Shown: one piece after another, positions 44,276 to 52,967 of the stretch
Layout: each line of letters opens with the position of its first letter
How positions within the stretch are numbered: the stretch's first letter is position 1
Assembly: GCF_000425945.1 (NCBI RefSeq)
Contig: NZ_KE384481.1
Coordinates: 248,001 to 312,000, forward strand
DNA length: 64,000 nucleotides
DNA from: Candidatus Solirubrobacter pratensis
GTDB taxonomy: Bacteria; Actinomycetota; Thermoleophilia; Solirubrobacterales; Solirubrobacteraceae
Reading direction: 5' to 3'
Notes under the pieces: generated by a model
What the model was told of the DNA's origin: nothing
Databases searched by the model: none
What the model saw: the letters and a program-made list of their open reading frames with translations, nothing else
Made by a program: the position numbers and the translations under genes

Positions 44276-45166
44276 CTAGCTCGACAGCAGCGGGCGCCAG
44301 TGATCGGCGGTGAGATGCGCCGGATCGGTGCCGTCGCAGAACTCGGCCAGGACCTGGGCGAAGCGGCCAGGATCGTCGTGGTGCGGCATATGCCCGGCGC
44401 CCGGGAAGATCTCGAGGCGGCTGCCGGGCATCGCGTCGTGCGCGGCCTGGCCATGGCTGGACGGGATGATCGAGTCGCGCTCGCCCCACACGATCAGGGT
44501 CGGCAGCACGGCGGCGAGATGCAGGCGGTCGTTGGCGCTGACGCGCTGCCCACCGGTGTCGATCACCGACCGCAGCGTGTGCAGGAACGCCTGCCGCGAG
44601 CCGCCGTCGTGCAGCGACGCGAGGCCGCTCGCGAGCACGCCGATGTCGCCGCGCGGCGCGACGTGCCCGTGCCGCAGGGCGGCGGCGACCCCGCGCCCCA
44701 CGCCGCGCACCCCGCGCGAGGTGAGCAGCGGGAGGACCCAGTCGGCACCGGGAAGCGCGGCCGCGCGCAGAAGCAGGTGCACCTCCCGCCCGAGGCCGCC
44801 GCTCGACACGAGGACCAGGCGCTCACAGCGCTCGGGGAACTGGTAGGCGAACTGCATCGCGACGCCGCCGCCGAGCGAGTGCCCGACGACCGTGACGCGA
44901 TCGACGCCGAGGGCCGTGAGCAGGTCGCGCACCCCGCTCGCGTGCGCGCCGAGGGAGTAGTCCCCGCGCGGCGTGGCGGAGCGCCCGTGGCCGAGGAGGT
45001 CCGGCGCGATGATCGTGAAGCGGTCGGCCAGCTCGGCCGCCGCGCGCTCCCACGTCTGCGAGGAGTTCGTGATGCCGTGCAGGAGCAGGAGCGCCGGCCC
45101 GCTGCCGGCGGTGCGGTACGTGACCGCATGGCCGTGCAGCGTCAACTCATGGCACACCAGCTCCAT
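44276..45166 (-). CDS. Alpha/beta hydrolase
   Basis: A 296-residue alpha/beta-hydrolase. It has LLLLHGITNSSQTWERAAAELADRF (oxyanion loop), APDLLGHGRS, the nucleophile elbow VVGHSLGGGVAMQFAY, the Asp region LIVWGERDSIIP and the catalytic His in GAGHMPHHDDPGRFAQ. It resembles C-C bond hydrolases and haloalkane-dehalogenase-like members, but the substrate is not indicated. It is downstream of the rhamnosidase and on the same strand, 43 bases apart when read 47762 to 45210 and then in reverse order upstream; it is transcribed away from it toward cspA. Confidence 0.88.
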   Translation of the reverse strand: MELVCHELTLHGHAVTYRTAGSGPALLLLHGITNSSQTWERAAAELADRFTIIAPDLLGHGRSATPRGDYSLGAHASGVRDLLTALGVDRVTVVGHSLGGGVAMQFAYQFPERCERLVLVSSGGLGREVHLLLRAAALPGADWVLPLLTSRGVRGVGRGVAAALRHGHVAPRGDIGVLASGLASLHDGGSRQAFLHTLRSVIDTGGQRVSANDRLHLAAVLPTLIVWGERDSIIPSSHGQAAHDAMPGSRLEIFPGAGHMPHHDDPGRFAQVLAEFCDGTDPAHLTADHWRPLLSS

Positions 45167-45209
45167 CGAAAGGTCCTCACCTGATCGTTGCGGGTCTACG
45201 TCCAGGGTG

Positions 45210-47762
45210 TCAGATGCCCGACGGCGTCACGCCGAGCTCGTGCCTGCCCGCGCCGACCTCGTAGGTCTCCCCGCGCGGGAGCACGACCGTGGCGGTCACG
45301 TTCGCCGGGATCTCGACCGTGAGCTCGAACCGGTCGTCCGCCTGGCGCCACTCGCTCACGATCGGGCCGCGGACGGAGCGGTACGTCGCCCGCACCCATC
45401 CGAGCGAGCCGGGCTCCGGCGCCACGAGGACGTGCTCGTAGCCCGGCCGCGCCGGCCGGATCCCCGCGACGTGCTCGTACAACCAGCGGCCGACGGAGCC
45501 GAGCGAGTAGTGGTTGAAGGAGTTCATCGCCGGCGTCTGGAAGCCGCCGTCGTCGGTCCAGCCGTCCCAGCGCTCCCAGATCGTGGTCGCGCCGTGGCGG
45601 ATCGAGCAGCCCCACGACGGGAACGTGTCGGTCAGCAGCAACCGGTGCGCGACGTCGGCGTAGCCGGCCTCGCTCAGCACGGGGCACAGCAGCCCCACGC
45701 CGACGAACCCCGTCGTGAGGTGGAAGCCGTGGCGCGCGATGTTCTCCACCAGCCGCTCCGCCGCGCGCGGGCGCAGCGCCTCGTCGATCAGGTCCGTGTA
45801 CAGCGCCAGCACGTAGACGGTCTGCGTGTCGCCCTCGATGTAGGCGTCCTCGCCGACGTAGGCGCGGTTGAACGCGGCGACGATGCCCGCGCGCAGGCGC
45901 TCGTAGGTCTCCGCCCGCTCGTCGCGCCCGAGGGCGCGCGCCATCTCGGCCATCAGCGCCGCGTCGTAGGCCCAGTAGGCGGTGGCGAGCACGTCGCGCG
46001 GCGTGTGCTCGCCGACCGACAGCCAGTCGCCGTAGTCGTTGCCGCGCCGCGCCGTCCACAGCAGGTCCGGGTTGTGGCGCAGCAGGCGGTCCATGTAGCG
46101 CTCCATCGCGTCCCAGTGGCGCCCGACCAGCCGCAGGTCGCCGTAGCGCCACCACAGCGTCCACGGCACGATCACGCCCGCGTCGGCCCACGCCGGCGCG
46201 CCGTCGCGCTCAACCACCAGCCGCGGCGCGACGTCCGGGTACGCGCCGTCCCCGGACTGCGCGTCGAGCAGGTCGTCGCCCCACTTGGTCATGAACGCGG
46301 CCACGTCCATGTTCAGCGCGGCGGTGGGCAGGAAGACCTGCGCGTCGGCGAGCCATCCGAGCCGCTCGTCGCGCTGCGGGCAGTCGGTCGGGACCGAGAC
46401 GAAGTTGCCGCGCTGACCCCACTCGATGTTGCTGACGAGCTGGTTGACGAGCGGGTCCGAGCACTCGAACGTCCCGCTGCGCGGCATGTCGGAGTGCATG
46501 ACGCGACCCGTGAGCTCGAACTCGTCGATGCCGCTGACCTCGACGTAGCGGAAGCCGTGGAACGTGAAGCGCGGCTCGTAGACCTCGCGCCCGCCGCCGC
46601 GCAGCACATAGGTGTCGAGCTGCCGCGCGCTGCGCAGGTTCTCGACGTAGAGCGAGCCGTCGGGCTGCAGCATCTCGGCGAAGCGCAGCCGCACGCGCGT
46701 CCCGCGCTCGCCCTCGACCTCCAGCCGCGCCCAGCCGGCCATGTTCTGCCCGAGGTCGACGATGTGGACGCCGGGACCGCGGCGCGTCACCGCGACAGGG
46801 CGGAGATCCTGCGTGACGCGCATCGGCTGCGCGCGCTCGGGCACGAGGCGCACGCCGTCGCGCGGGCGTGCGAGCACGGGATGCCACGCGCCGCCGGCGT
46901 GCCCGGGCTCCGACCACGCGCCGAGCTCGCGGCGCGCGTCGTAGCGCTCGCCCATCAGCAGATCCGAGTAGACGAGAGGGCCCGCCGAGGCGTGCCAGCG
47001 GTCGTCGCTTGCGAGCACCTCGACGCCGCCGTCCTCACGCTCCAGGTGCAGCTCGCACAGCAGCTGCGGCTCGCGGCCGTAGTGGTTGGCGGCGCGCTGC
47101 GGGTCGAAGCCGACGAAGCCCGCGTACCAGCCGGTTCCGGCGATCGCGCCGAGCACGTTCTCCCCCTCGCGAACGAGCGCCGTGACGTCGTGCGCCGCGT
47201 ACTGGATCCGTTTGCGGTAGTCCCTCCAGCCCGGCGCCAGCACCGCGTCGCCCACGCGCTCGCCGTTGAGCCACAGCTCGAGCAGCCCGCGCGCACTCGC
47301 ATACAGCGTCGCGCGCCGCACGCCGCCGCGCGACTCGAACGCGCGCCGGAGATACGGGCAGGGCGCGAGCCGCCGCACCAACAGGTCGCTCTCGTCGAGC
47401 TCCTCGTCGGTGCCCGGGACGGGCACCGCCGGATCGTGCTGCGAGTCGCGGGAGATCCACTCGGCCGTCCACTCGGCGAGGCCGGTGCGAAAGCGCGCCG
47501 GCTCGCTCACCTGCGAGGTCTCCCCCTCCCACACCTCGACCGTCCACTCGAGCTCCGACCCCGGGGGGAGCGGGCGGCCCGTGTACGGGATGTCGATGCT
47601 GCGCGCGGACTCGACGCGCCCGCTGTCCCACAGCGCCCCCACCCGGATCCGATAGGCAGTCTGGCGCGTCCCGTCCTCGAGCGCCCAGCTCAGCCGCGGC
47701 GCCGGGTCGTCGATGCACGGCACGTCCTCGCGGTGCTCGCACCGCAGTCCGACAGCTCGCAT
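45210..47762 (-). CDS. Alpha-L-rhamnosidase, glycoside hydrolase family 78
   Basis: An 850-residue GH78 enzyme. The N-terminal beta domains (LRCEHREDVPCIDDPAPRLSWALE, then YLRRAFESRGGVRRATLYASARGLLELWLNGERVGDAVLAPGWRDY) are typical of the family. The (alpha/alpha)6 catalytic domain carries PTDCPQRDERLGWLADAQVF with the catalytic Glu/Asp cluster and later NDYGDWLS and WGCSIRHGATTIWERWDGW. It removes terminal rhamnose from plant flavonoids or polysaccharides. No signal peptide is visible, so it probably acts on imported rhamnosides in the cytoplasm. The ATG at 47762 matches the family start. Confidence 0.93.
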   Translation of the reverse strand: MRAVGLRCEHREDVPCIDDPAPRLSWALEDGTRQTAYRIRVGALWDSGRVESARSIDIPYTGRPLPPGSELEWTVEVWEGETSQVSEPARFRTGLAEWTAEWISRDSQHDPAVPVPGTDEELDESDLLVRRLAPCPYLRRAFESRGGVRRATLYASARGLLELWLNGERVGDAVLAPGWRDYRKRIQYAAHDVTALVREGENVLGAIAGTGWYAGFVGFDPQRAANHYGREPQLLCELHLEREDGGVEVLASDDRWHASAGPLVYSDLLMGERYDARRELGAWSEPGHAGGAWHPVLARPRDGVRLVPERAQPMRVTQDLRPVAVTRRGPGVHIVDLGQNMAGWARLEVEGERGTRVRLRFAEMLQPDGSLYVENLRSARQLDTYVLRGGGREVYEPRFTFHGFRYVEVSGIDEFELTGRVMHSDMPRSGTFECSDPLVNQLVSNIEWGQRGNFVSVPTDCPQRDERLGWLADAQVFLPTAALNMDVAAFMTKWGDDLLDAQSGDGAYPDVAPRLVVERDGAPAWADAGVIVPWTLWWRYGDLRLVGRHWDAMERYMDRLLRHNPDLLWTARRGNDYGDWLSVGEHTPRDVLATAYWAYDAALMAEMARALGRDERAETYERLRAGIVAAFNRAYVGEDAYIEGDTQTVYVLALYTDLIDEALRPRAAERLVENIARHGFHLTTGFVGVGLLCPVLSEAGYADVAHRLLLTDTFPSWGCSIRHGATTIWERWDGWTDDGGFQTPAMNSFNHYSLGSVGRWLYEHVAGIRPARPGYEHVLVAPEPGSLGWVRATYRSVRGPIVSEWRQADDRFELTVEIPANVTATVVLPRGETYEVGAGRHELGVTPSGI

Positions 47763-48046
47763 CCATCAGCCCTACGGGTCTGCCTCGCGAAGAGATCATG
47801 CGGATCGCGTGCGGGGACGCGTCGGCGGCGAGCCCGTCGAGCTCACGCTCGGCGCCGGCGACGGGCCGCCGCTGGTCGTCGAGCTCGTCACCCGCGGCCG
47901 GTCGGGCGCCGCCGCGCTGCCCGGCTCGGGCACCGACCGAGCTCCACTCTCACCGCGACTTAAGACAGGGGTCTAGCCCTGCCCTCAGGGGAAGCCGTGG
48001 CCGTCCATGCGATCAGCTGGATGGCCGGATCCCGCCTCCCAGGGTC
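47763..48046. other. Non-coding gap between divergent genes
   Basis: This 284-base divergent region should hold the promoters of the rhamnosidase (minus) and the hydrolase at 48047 (plus). Short open frames occur, but none has a recognisable protein or ribosome-binding site. No clear operator palindrome was found. Confidence 0.4.
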
Positions 48047-48979
48047 ATGGACGTGGGAGATCCATTCGACGACCACGGGAGCGTCGCCGTCAACGGCGGC
48101 CTGCTCACCGTCGCGCGCGCAGGCCCGCCTCCCGGCGAGGCCGCGGCCGTCGTGCTCGCCGTCCATGGGCTGACGGCCTCGCATATGACCTGGAGGGCCG
48201 TCGCGCGCGAGCTGCACGCGGACGGCGAGATCTGCCTGCTCGCGCCCGACCTGCGCGGCCGCGGGCGCAGCGCAGTGCTCCCGGGTCCCTACGGGATGGA
48301 CTCGCACGTCGCCGACCTGCTCGCGGTGCTCGACGACGCCGGCGCGCCGCGCGCCGTGCTGGCCGGCCACTCGATGGGCGCGCACCTCGTGGCCTCCCTG
48401 GCCGCCGAGCATCCCGATCGCGCGGCGAGCCTCGTGCTGCTCGACGGCGGCGTCGCGGTGCCGTCGGCGACGAGCCGGCTGGACGACGAGGCCGCCGAAG
48501 CCGCAACGGCGGGGATCGTCGACCGCATCGGGGTCCCGGTCGCGACGGCCGCCGACTACATCGCCCGCTGGCGCAGCCACCCGGCGGTGCGGACCGCGTG
48601 GAACGACGACATCGAGGCCTATGTCCGCTACGAGATGACCGACGACGGGTGCGACGCGCACTGCGTGATCTCGCAGCAGGCCGTCCTGGTCGACAGCTTC
48701 GAGCTGCTGCTCGACGGCTCGGACCCCGCGCCCGCCGTGCTCGCCCGCGTCAGCGCCCCCGTGCGGCTGCTGCGCGCGTCGCGCGGGCTGCTCGACGACG
48801 AGCACCCGGTGATCCCGCTCGCCTCGCTCGACGCGCTGTTCGTGGCATGTCCGCAGACGCGCGTGGAGCGCGTCGCCGGCGTGAATCACTACACGCTGGT
48901 GCTCGGCGCCGGCCCGGGGCCGGCGCGCGTCGCCGCCGCGATCCGGCAGGCGGTGCACGAGCTCCCCGGCGTGCGCTGA
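48047..48979 (+). CDS. Alpha/beta hydrolase (paralogue of the gene at 23298)
   Basis: A 310-residue alpha/beta-hydrolase with VVLAVHGLTASHMTWRAVARELH, LAPDLRGRGRSAVLPGPYG, the nucleophile elbow AGHSMGAHLV and the C-terminal AGVNHYTLVLGAGPGPARV holding the catalytic His. By eye it is about half identical to the gene at 23298 over the full length, including the lid motif WNDDIEAYVRYEMTDD and the shared LPGPYG and NHYTLV blocks. The substrate is unknown. The ATG at 48047 agrees with the start of the conserved region. Confidence 0.88.
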   Translation: MDVGDPFDDHGSVAVNGGLLTVARAGPPPGEAAAVVLAVHGLTASHMTWRAVARELHADGEICLLAPDLRGRGRSAVLPGPYGMDSHVADLLAVLDDAGAPRAVLAGHSMGAHLVASLAAEHPDRAASLVLLDGGVAVPSATSRLDDEAAEAATAGIVDRIGVPVATAADYIARWRSHPAVRTAWNDDIEAYVRYEMTDDGCDAHCVISQQAVLVDSFELLLDGSDPAPAVLARVSAPVRLLRASRGLLDDEHPVIPLASLDALFVACPQTRVERVAGVNHYTLVLGAGPGPARVAAAIRQAVHELPGVR

Positions 48980-48993
48980 TCAGGCGGGGCGCT

Positions 48994-49129
48994 TCACGCG
49001 GCCACCGACGCGCCGAGGAACCGCAGCAGCGCCGCGTCGACCTGGTCGGCGTGCGTCCAGGCGATCGCGTGCGGGCCGCCCTCGATGACCACGAGCTCCA
49101 TGCCGTCGATCAGACCCGGCAACCGCTGA
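48994..49129 (-). pseudogene. C-terminal fragment of a chloroperoxidase-like alpha/beta hydrolase
   Basis: The minus strand reads LTGQRLPGLIDGMELVVIEGGPHAIAWTHADQVDAALLRFLGASVAA and then TGA. This is the last 45 residues of a non-haem chloroperoxidase/arylesterase-type hydrolase, with the catalytic His in GGPHAIAWTH. An in-frame TAG lies immediately before it and no start exists. The break coincides with the beginning of the next fragment on the other strand. Confidence 0.65.
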
Positions 49130-49132
49130 CCC

Positions 49133-49438
49133 GTGAGCTACCGCGCCTACCGGCTCCCGTGGAGCGGCCGCCCGGCGCAGGCGCCCAAGGCCGTCGCGAC
49201 CGCGAAGGCCGGCGCGGTGACGGCGCGCGCGAGCTGGAACGGCGCCACCGGCGTCGCACGCTGGCAGCTGCTAGCCGGCCCGAGCCAGGAGGCGATGACC
49301 CCGGTCGCCGACGCGCCGTCCGCGGGCTTCGAGACCGCCGCCAGCGCCGCGACGCGCCAGCCGCTCGTGGCGATGCGCGCGCTTGACGCCGCCGGCAACA
49401 CGCTCGCCACGTCCGCGCCGGTCAAGCCCACCGCATGA
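49133..49438 (+). pseudogene. C-terminal fragment of an arylsulfotransferase-family protein
   Basis: A frame of 101 codons (SYRAYRLPWSGRPAQAPKAVATAKAGAVTARASWNGATGVARWQLLAGP...) corresponds to the C-terminus of the secreted arylsulfotransferase family, a beta-propeller end plus an Ig-like tail. The propeller and its active site are missing. It abuts the hydrolase fragment at about 49130, so both look like leftovers of one deletion. The GTG at 49133 is merely the first possible start. Confidence 0.6.
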
Positions 49439-49492
49439 AGTCATCGGCGCGCCTCACGGCGGTGAGCGCCGTCGGCACCTGCCCGGGGATCG

Positions 49493-49846
49493 CTAGACGG
49501 CGAGTTGCGCGATCGCCGCGCCCGAGAGCTCGGACTTCGGGATGAAGCCCCGCGCGCCGCAGGACTTGGCGAGCGGCGCGCACTCGGTCGCGTCGCGCGT
49601 GGAGGTCAGCACGATCGCGCGGGTCGGGTCCTCGGTCGTCAGGCGCGTGGAGACCTCGATGCCGTCGAGGTCCGGAAGGCCGATGTCGAGCAGCACGACG
49701 TTCGGGCGCAGGCGCGGAACGGCCTCGAGGGCCTCGCCGCCCGTCGCGCTCTCGCCGGCGACGTCATAGCCGTCCGCCTCGAGCAGCGACCGCGCGGCAC
49801 GTCGAAAGCCGGCATGGTCGTCGACGATCAGGACGGTGGTTGCCAT
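49493..49846 (-). CDS. Single-domain response regulator (receiver only)
   Basis: A 117-residue CheY-like receiver. Acidic pocket DD (VLIVDDHAGFRR), the phospho-acceptor Asp in VVLLDIGLPDLDG, the switch Thr in IVLTSTRD and the Lys in FIPKSEL are all present. It ends after the fifth helix without an output domain. The N-terminus resembles NarL/FixJ-type receivers. No histidine kinase is in the window, so it is an orphan and may act through protein contacts. Confidence 0.9.
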   Translation of the reverse strand: MATTVLIVDDHAGFRRAARSLLEADGYDVAGESATGGEALEAVPRLRPNVVLLDIGLPDLDGIEVSTRLTTEDPTRAIVLTSTRDATECAPLAKSCGARGFIPKSELSGAAIAQLAV

Positions 49847-49928
49847 GGATTACAAGATGCCCGGGATCCCGCATCGCGAAAACCGGTGGCACCACCCGTC
49901 CGGGCAGGTGGACAACCGCCGATGGGGT

Positions 49929-49963
49929 GCGGGTTGCCCACCGCAAGACACCGGGCAACCCGC
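49929..49963 (-). terminator. Terminator-like hairpin downstream of the class IV aminotransferase
   Basis: GCGGGTTGCCC (49929-49939) pairs perfectly with GGGCAACCCGC (49953-49963) around a 13-base loop. It lies 12 bases beyond the aminotransferase stop on the minus strand and separates that gene from the response regulator. Confidence 0.65.
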
Positions 49964-49975
49964 CGTAACCGCTCG

Positions 49976-50878
49976 CTAGCGCGCCTCGACGCGCGCCGGA
50001 TCGACCTCGACGCGGTGATCCGCGCGGCGCGTGCGCTCGCGATAGAGCTCCTGCAGCCGCGTCACGAGCGGGTGCAGCGGCTGGACCAGCGCGCGGCCGT
50101 CGAGCGCGCCGACCGGCACGATCCCCGCGCCCGAGCCGCAGACGAACGCTCCCTCGGCGCCATAGAAGTCCATCGGAAACAGCTCTTCTTCGACCGCCGG
50201 AATCCCTTCCTCGCGCGCGATCTCGAGCACGGTGCGGCGCGTGATGCCCGGCAGCGCGGCGCGCGTCGTCGGCGTCGCGAGTCCGCCGTCGCGGATCAGG
50301 AACACGTTCGCTCCCGTCGACTCGGCGACCGCGCCGCTCCCGTCCAGCATCAACGCGTCGTCCATCCCGCAGGCGATCGCCTGCTGCTTGGCCATGATCC
50401 CGTCGAGGTAGTTGAGCGACTTGACGTGCGCGCCGAGCGAGCGCGGCGCCTTGCGCGCGATCGCGCTCGTCATCAGCCGCACCGGCTCGGCGCCGAGGAA
50501 TGGCGGGAACGGGTACGCCGACACGATCAGCGACGGCGCCTCGCAGCTGCGTGGGTCGATCCCCGGGCCGCCGAGCCCGCGCGTGACGATCGGGCGGATG
50601 TGCGCGTCGCGCAGCTCGCTGCGGCGCACGACCTCGCAGATGAGCTCGAGCAGCGCGGCGGGCTCCAGCGGCAGCTCGAGCCCGATCGTGCGCGCGGAGC
50701 GCGCCAGCCGCGCGAGGTGGTCGCGTGGGCGGAACAGGCCGCCGTCGAAGAGGCGCATGCCCTCGAAGACGCCGTCGCCGTACATGAAGCCGTGGTCGAA
50801 GATCGAGACGGACGCTGCGCCGCCGGCGACGAACTCACCGTTGACGTAGGCCGTCAGGCCGGAAGGATCGAACCCCAT
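49976..50878 (-). CDS. ilvE: PLP class IV aminotransferase (branched-chain aminotransferase-like)
   Basis: A 300-residue fold-type IV enzyme. It begins YVNGEFVAGGAASVSIFDHGFMYGDGVFEGMR, carries the PLP Lys in HVKSLNYLDGIMAKQQA, and has the cofactor contacts AVAESTGANVFLI and LPGITRRTVLEIAREEGI. The best fit is branched-chain amino acid transaminase; D-amino acid aminotransferase and aminodeoxychorismate lyase share this fold, so the symbol is tentative. It is monocistronic with a hairpin behind it. Confidence 0.82.
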   Translation of the reverse strand: MGFDPSGLTAYVNGEFVAGGAASVSIFDHGFMYGDGVFEGMRLFDGGLFRPRDHLARLARSARTIGLELPLEPAALLELICEVVRRSELRDAHIRPIVTRGLGGPGIDPRSCEAPSLIVSAYPFPPFLGAEPVRLMTSAIARKAPRSLGAHVKSLNYLDGIMAKQQAIACGMDDALMLDGSGAVAESTGANVFLIRDGGLATPTTRAALPGITRRTVLEIAREEGIPAVEEELFPMDFYGAEGAFVCGSGAGIVPVGALDGRALVQPLHPLVTRLQELYRERTRRADHRVEVDPARVEAR

Positions 50879-51059
50879 CTCCCGACCATACCGGCGTCCG
50901 ATCCGTCAGCGCCAAGACGCGCCCGATCAGATTGGTTCGGATCTTGCTGAGTGCGCATAGGCGCCACGCCGCATTGCGCGAATTTGCAGTAGCTTGCGCT
51001 GACATCTCTGGCCTGGACATCCGTATAGGTTCCCGCCACATCTCGTAGGCAGGGGGGTC

Positions 51060-52184
51060 ATGAAGCGCAGGGTATTTCTGGCGGTGACGACGGCGATCGT
51101 GGGGACGGCCGTCTTCGCGGGCTCCGCGGTTGCGGACGTCAGTCCCCCCGGCTGTCTCTCGAACAGCCTCGATCTCGCCGTGACCAAGGACCGCCTCACG
51201 GTCCGCAACGGCGACACGGTGAACTTCACCGTCTCGGCCGAGAACACGAAGGACACGCCCTGTGACCTCACAGGCGCGACCATCAAGCTCACGCTCCCGG
51301 GCCCAAGCGGCGCGGCGAACGGCCAGGTCATCACGATCGCGAGCAACATCAACATCCCCGCGGGCAGCGTGCTGCCGCGGCTGAAGACGATTCCGTGGGG
51401 CGTCGCGCTCGATCCCGGGGTGACGGTCGCGACGGCGGAGGCCACCGCCGACGGCGACCTGCACGACGTGGCGGTCGGCCTGCGGGCCGTGCACATCGTC
51501 AAGACGCTCGGCACGGGATCGACCCAGCCCGGGCTCTCGCTGACCAAGACGGCGTCGACGACGGGCGGCACGGCGCCGCTCCCGGTGACCTACACCTACA
51601 CGACGACGAACATCAGCACGACGCCGGTGCCGTTGGCCAACGTCGCCGTGACCGATGACCTGTGCGCGCCGGTCACCTACGCCGGCGGCGACGCGAACGC
51701 CAACGCGCTGCTCGACGTCGGCGAGACGTTCACGTTCACGTGCTCGACCACGCACGCGAGTCCGGGGACGTACGTGGACACGGCCAACGCGTGCGGGGAC
51801 AGCACGATCGACAACCAGAAGGTCTGCGCCCCGCGGAAGCAGGCGACCGTCGTGGTGACGGCGCCGCCGGTCTTCGTCGCGCAGAGCAAGCCGTCGAAGT
51901 GCATCTCGATCCCGAAGACCCTGTCGGTGCGCGCCAAGGAGCTGACGACGGTCAAGGTGACCGTGACGACCGGCACGATCGCCGGGGCGTCGATCAAGCT
52001 CACCGGGCCGGGCATCTCCCGGACCGGGAAGACGAACTCGAAGGGCACCGTCACGTTCCATGTGCGCCCGACCAAGAAGGGCACGCTGACGATCGAGTCC
52101 GACTCGTGCCTCGATGCCCAGCGCGTCAGCGTCAAGAGCGCACGGAAGACGCAGTCGCGGCAGGTCCCGCGCGTGACGGGCTGA
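51060..52184 (+). CDS. Secreted Ig-like/DUF11-type repeat protein
   Basis: A 374-residue exported protein. A signal peptide (RRVFLAVTTAIVGTAVFAGSAVA) precedes beta-rich segments. The first is an adhesin-like domain (LDLAVTKDRLTVRNGDTVNFTVSAENTKD). A DUF11-type domain follows (LSLTKTASTTGGTAPLPVTYTYTTTNISTTPVPLANVAVTDDLC). A C-terminal Lys/Thr-rich Ig-like domain (RTGKTNSKGTVTFHVRPTKKGTLTIESDSC) ends the protein. Such proteins are surface or matrix components. The AGGGGGG sequence 4 bases before the ATG is a strong ribosome-binding site. The L,D-transpeptidase gene starts 7 bases after its stop, so both are likely co-expressed at the cell surface. Confidence 0.82.
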   Translation: MKRRVFLAVTTAIVGTAVFAGSAVADVSPPGCLSNSLDLAVTKDRLTVRNGDTVNFTVSAENTKDTPCDLTGATIKLTLPGPSGAANGQVITIASNINIPAGSVLPRLKTIPWGVALDPGVTVATAEATADGDLHDVAVGLRAVHIVKTLGTGSTQPGLSLTKTASTTGGTAPLPVTYTYTTTNISTTPVPLANVAVTDDLCAPVTYAGGDANANALLDVGETFTFTCSTTHASPGTYVDTANACGDSTIDNQKVCAPRKQATVVVTAPPVFVAQSKPSKCISIPKTLSVRAKELTTVKVTVTTGTIAGASIKLTGPGISRTGKTNSKGTVTFHVRPTKKGTLTIESDSCLDAQRVSVKSARKTQSRQVPRVTG

Positions 52185-52191
52185 CGCTCGC

Positions 52192-52905
52192 ATGCGCAGG
52201 GTGCTGTACGCCGTACCGGTGGCGGTCGCGCTCGTCGCGGCCGCCGCCGTCCCTGCTCACGCCGCGACGCAGAAGCTGTTCCGGCCGGGCAAGGAGTCCT
52301 ACTTCGCGTTCGTCGACAAAGCCGTCGCGGCGCACGCCGAGCCCAAGGCGGCCTCGCGCACGGTCGCCCAGCTGAAGCTGCGCACGCCCGACAAGACCGA
52401 CGAGCTGGTGCTCGTGGTCGCGCGCACCGAGGACAAGGCGGGAAACGGCTGGCTGCAAGTCAGCCTGCCCGTGCGTCCCAACGGGACCAAGGGGTGGGTG
52501 CCCGAGGAGGCGCTCAGCTCGCTGCAGCCGCTCGACACGTGGCTGAAGATCGACACGACCGCGCTGACGGCAACGCTGATCAAGGGCGGCAAGGCGGTCT
52601 TCCGCGCCCGCGTCGGCGTCGGGCAGCCGCAGTGGAAGACGCCGAAGGGCGACTTCTACGTCCGCTCCAAGCTCACCGGCTACGGCTCGGCGGGCTCGAT
52701 GTACGGGCCGGTCGCGTTCGGCACCAGCGCGACCTCGGACACGCTGACCGACTGGCCGGGAGGCGGCTACGTCGGCGTCCACGGGACCAACGAGCCCGGC
52801 ATCCTGCCCGGCCGCGTCTCGCACGGCTGCGTGCGGCTCAAGAACGCCGACATCCTCAAGCTGGCCCGGCTGATGCCGGTCGGCACGCCGGTCACGATTC
52901 GCTGA
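52192..52905 (+). CDS. L,D-transpeptidase (YkuD domain), secreted
   Basis: A 237-residue cell-wall enzyme with a signal peptide (VPVAVALVAAAAVPAHA). An SH3-like segment follows (residues about 30-110, ending GTKGWVPEEAL). The C-terminal YkuD domain has VGVHGTNEPGILPGRVSHGCVRLKNADIL with the catalytic His and Cys. It makes 3-3 cross-links in peptidoglycan or attaches proteins to it. The upstream secreted Ig-like protein, 7 bases away, is a possible substrate (inference). Confidence 0.92.
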   Translation: MRRVLYAVPVAVALVAAAAVPAHAATQKLFRPGKESYFAFVDKAVAAHAEPKAASRTVAQLKLRTPDKTDELVLVVARTEDKAGNGWLQVSLPVRPNGTKGWVPEEALSSLQPLDTWLKIDTTALTATLIKGGKAVFRARVGVGQPQWKTPKGDFYVRSKLTGYGSAGSMYGPVAFGTSATSDTLTDWPGGGYVGVHGTNEPGILPGRVSHGCVRLKNADILKLARLMPVGTPVTIR

Positions 52906-52967
52906 CCGGCCGCTGGACGACCATACGAGCAAGAACGGGCGCGGACTGGCGATATCCCGGGCTGGAG

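Noticed and set aside
47713..47976. Plus frame containing GGEPVELTLGAGDGPPLVVELVT in the divergent gap
   Set aside because: Short, no ribosome-binding site or recognisable family; it overlaps the rhamnosidase start. Considered a chance frame or an unrecognisable remnant.
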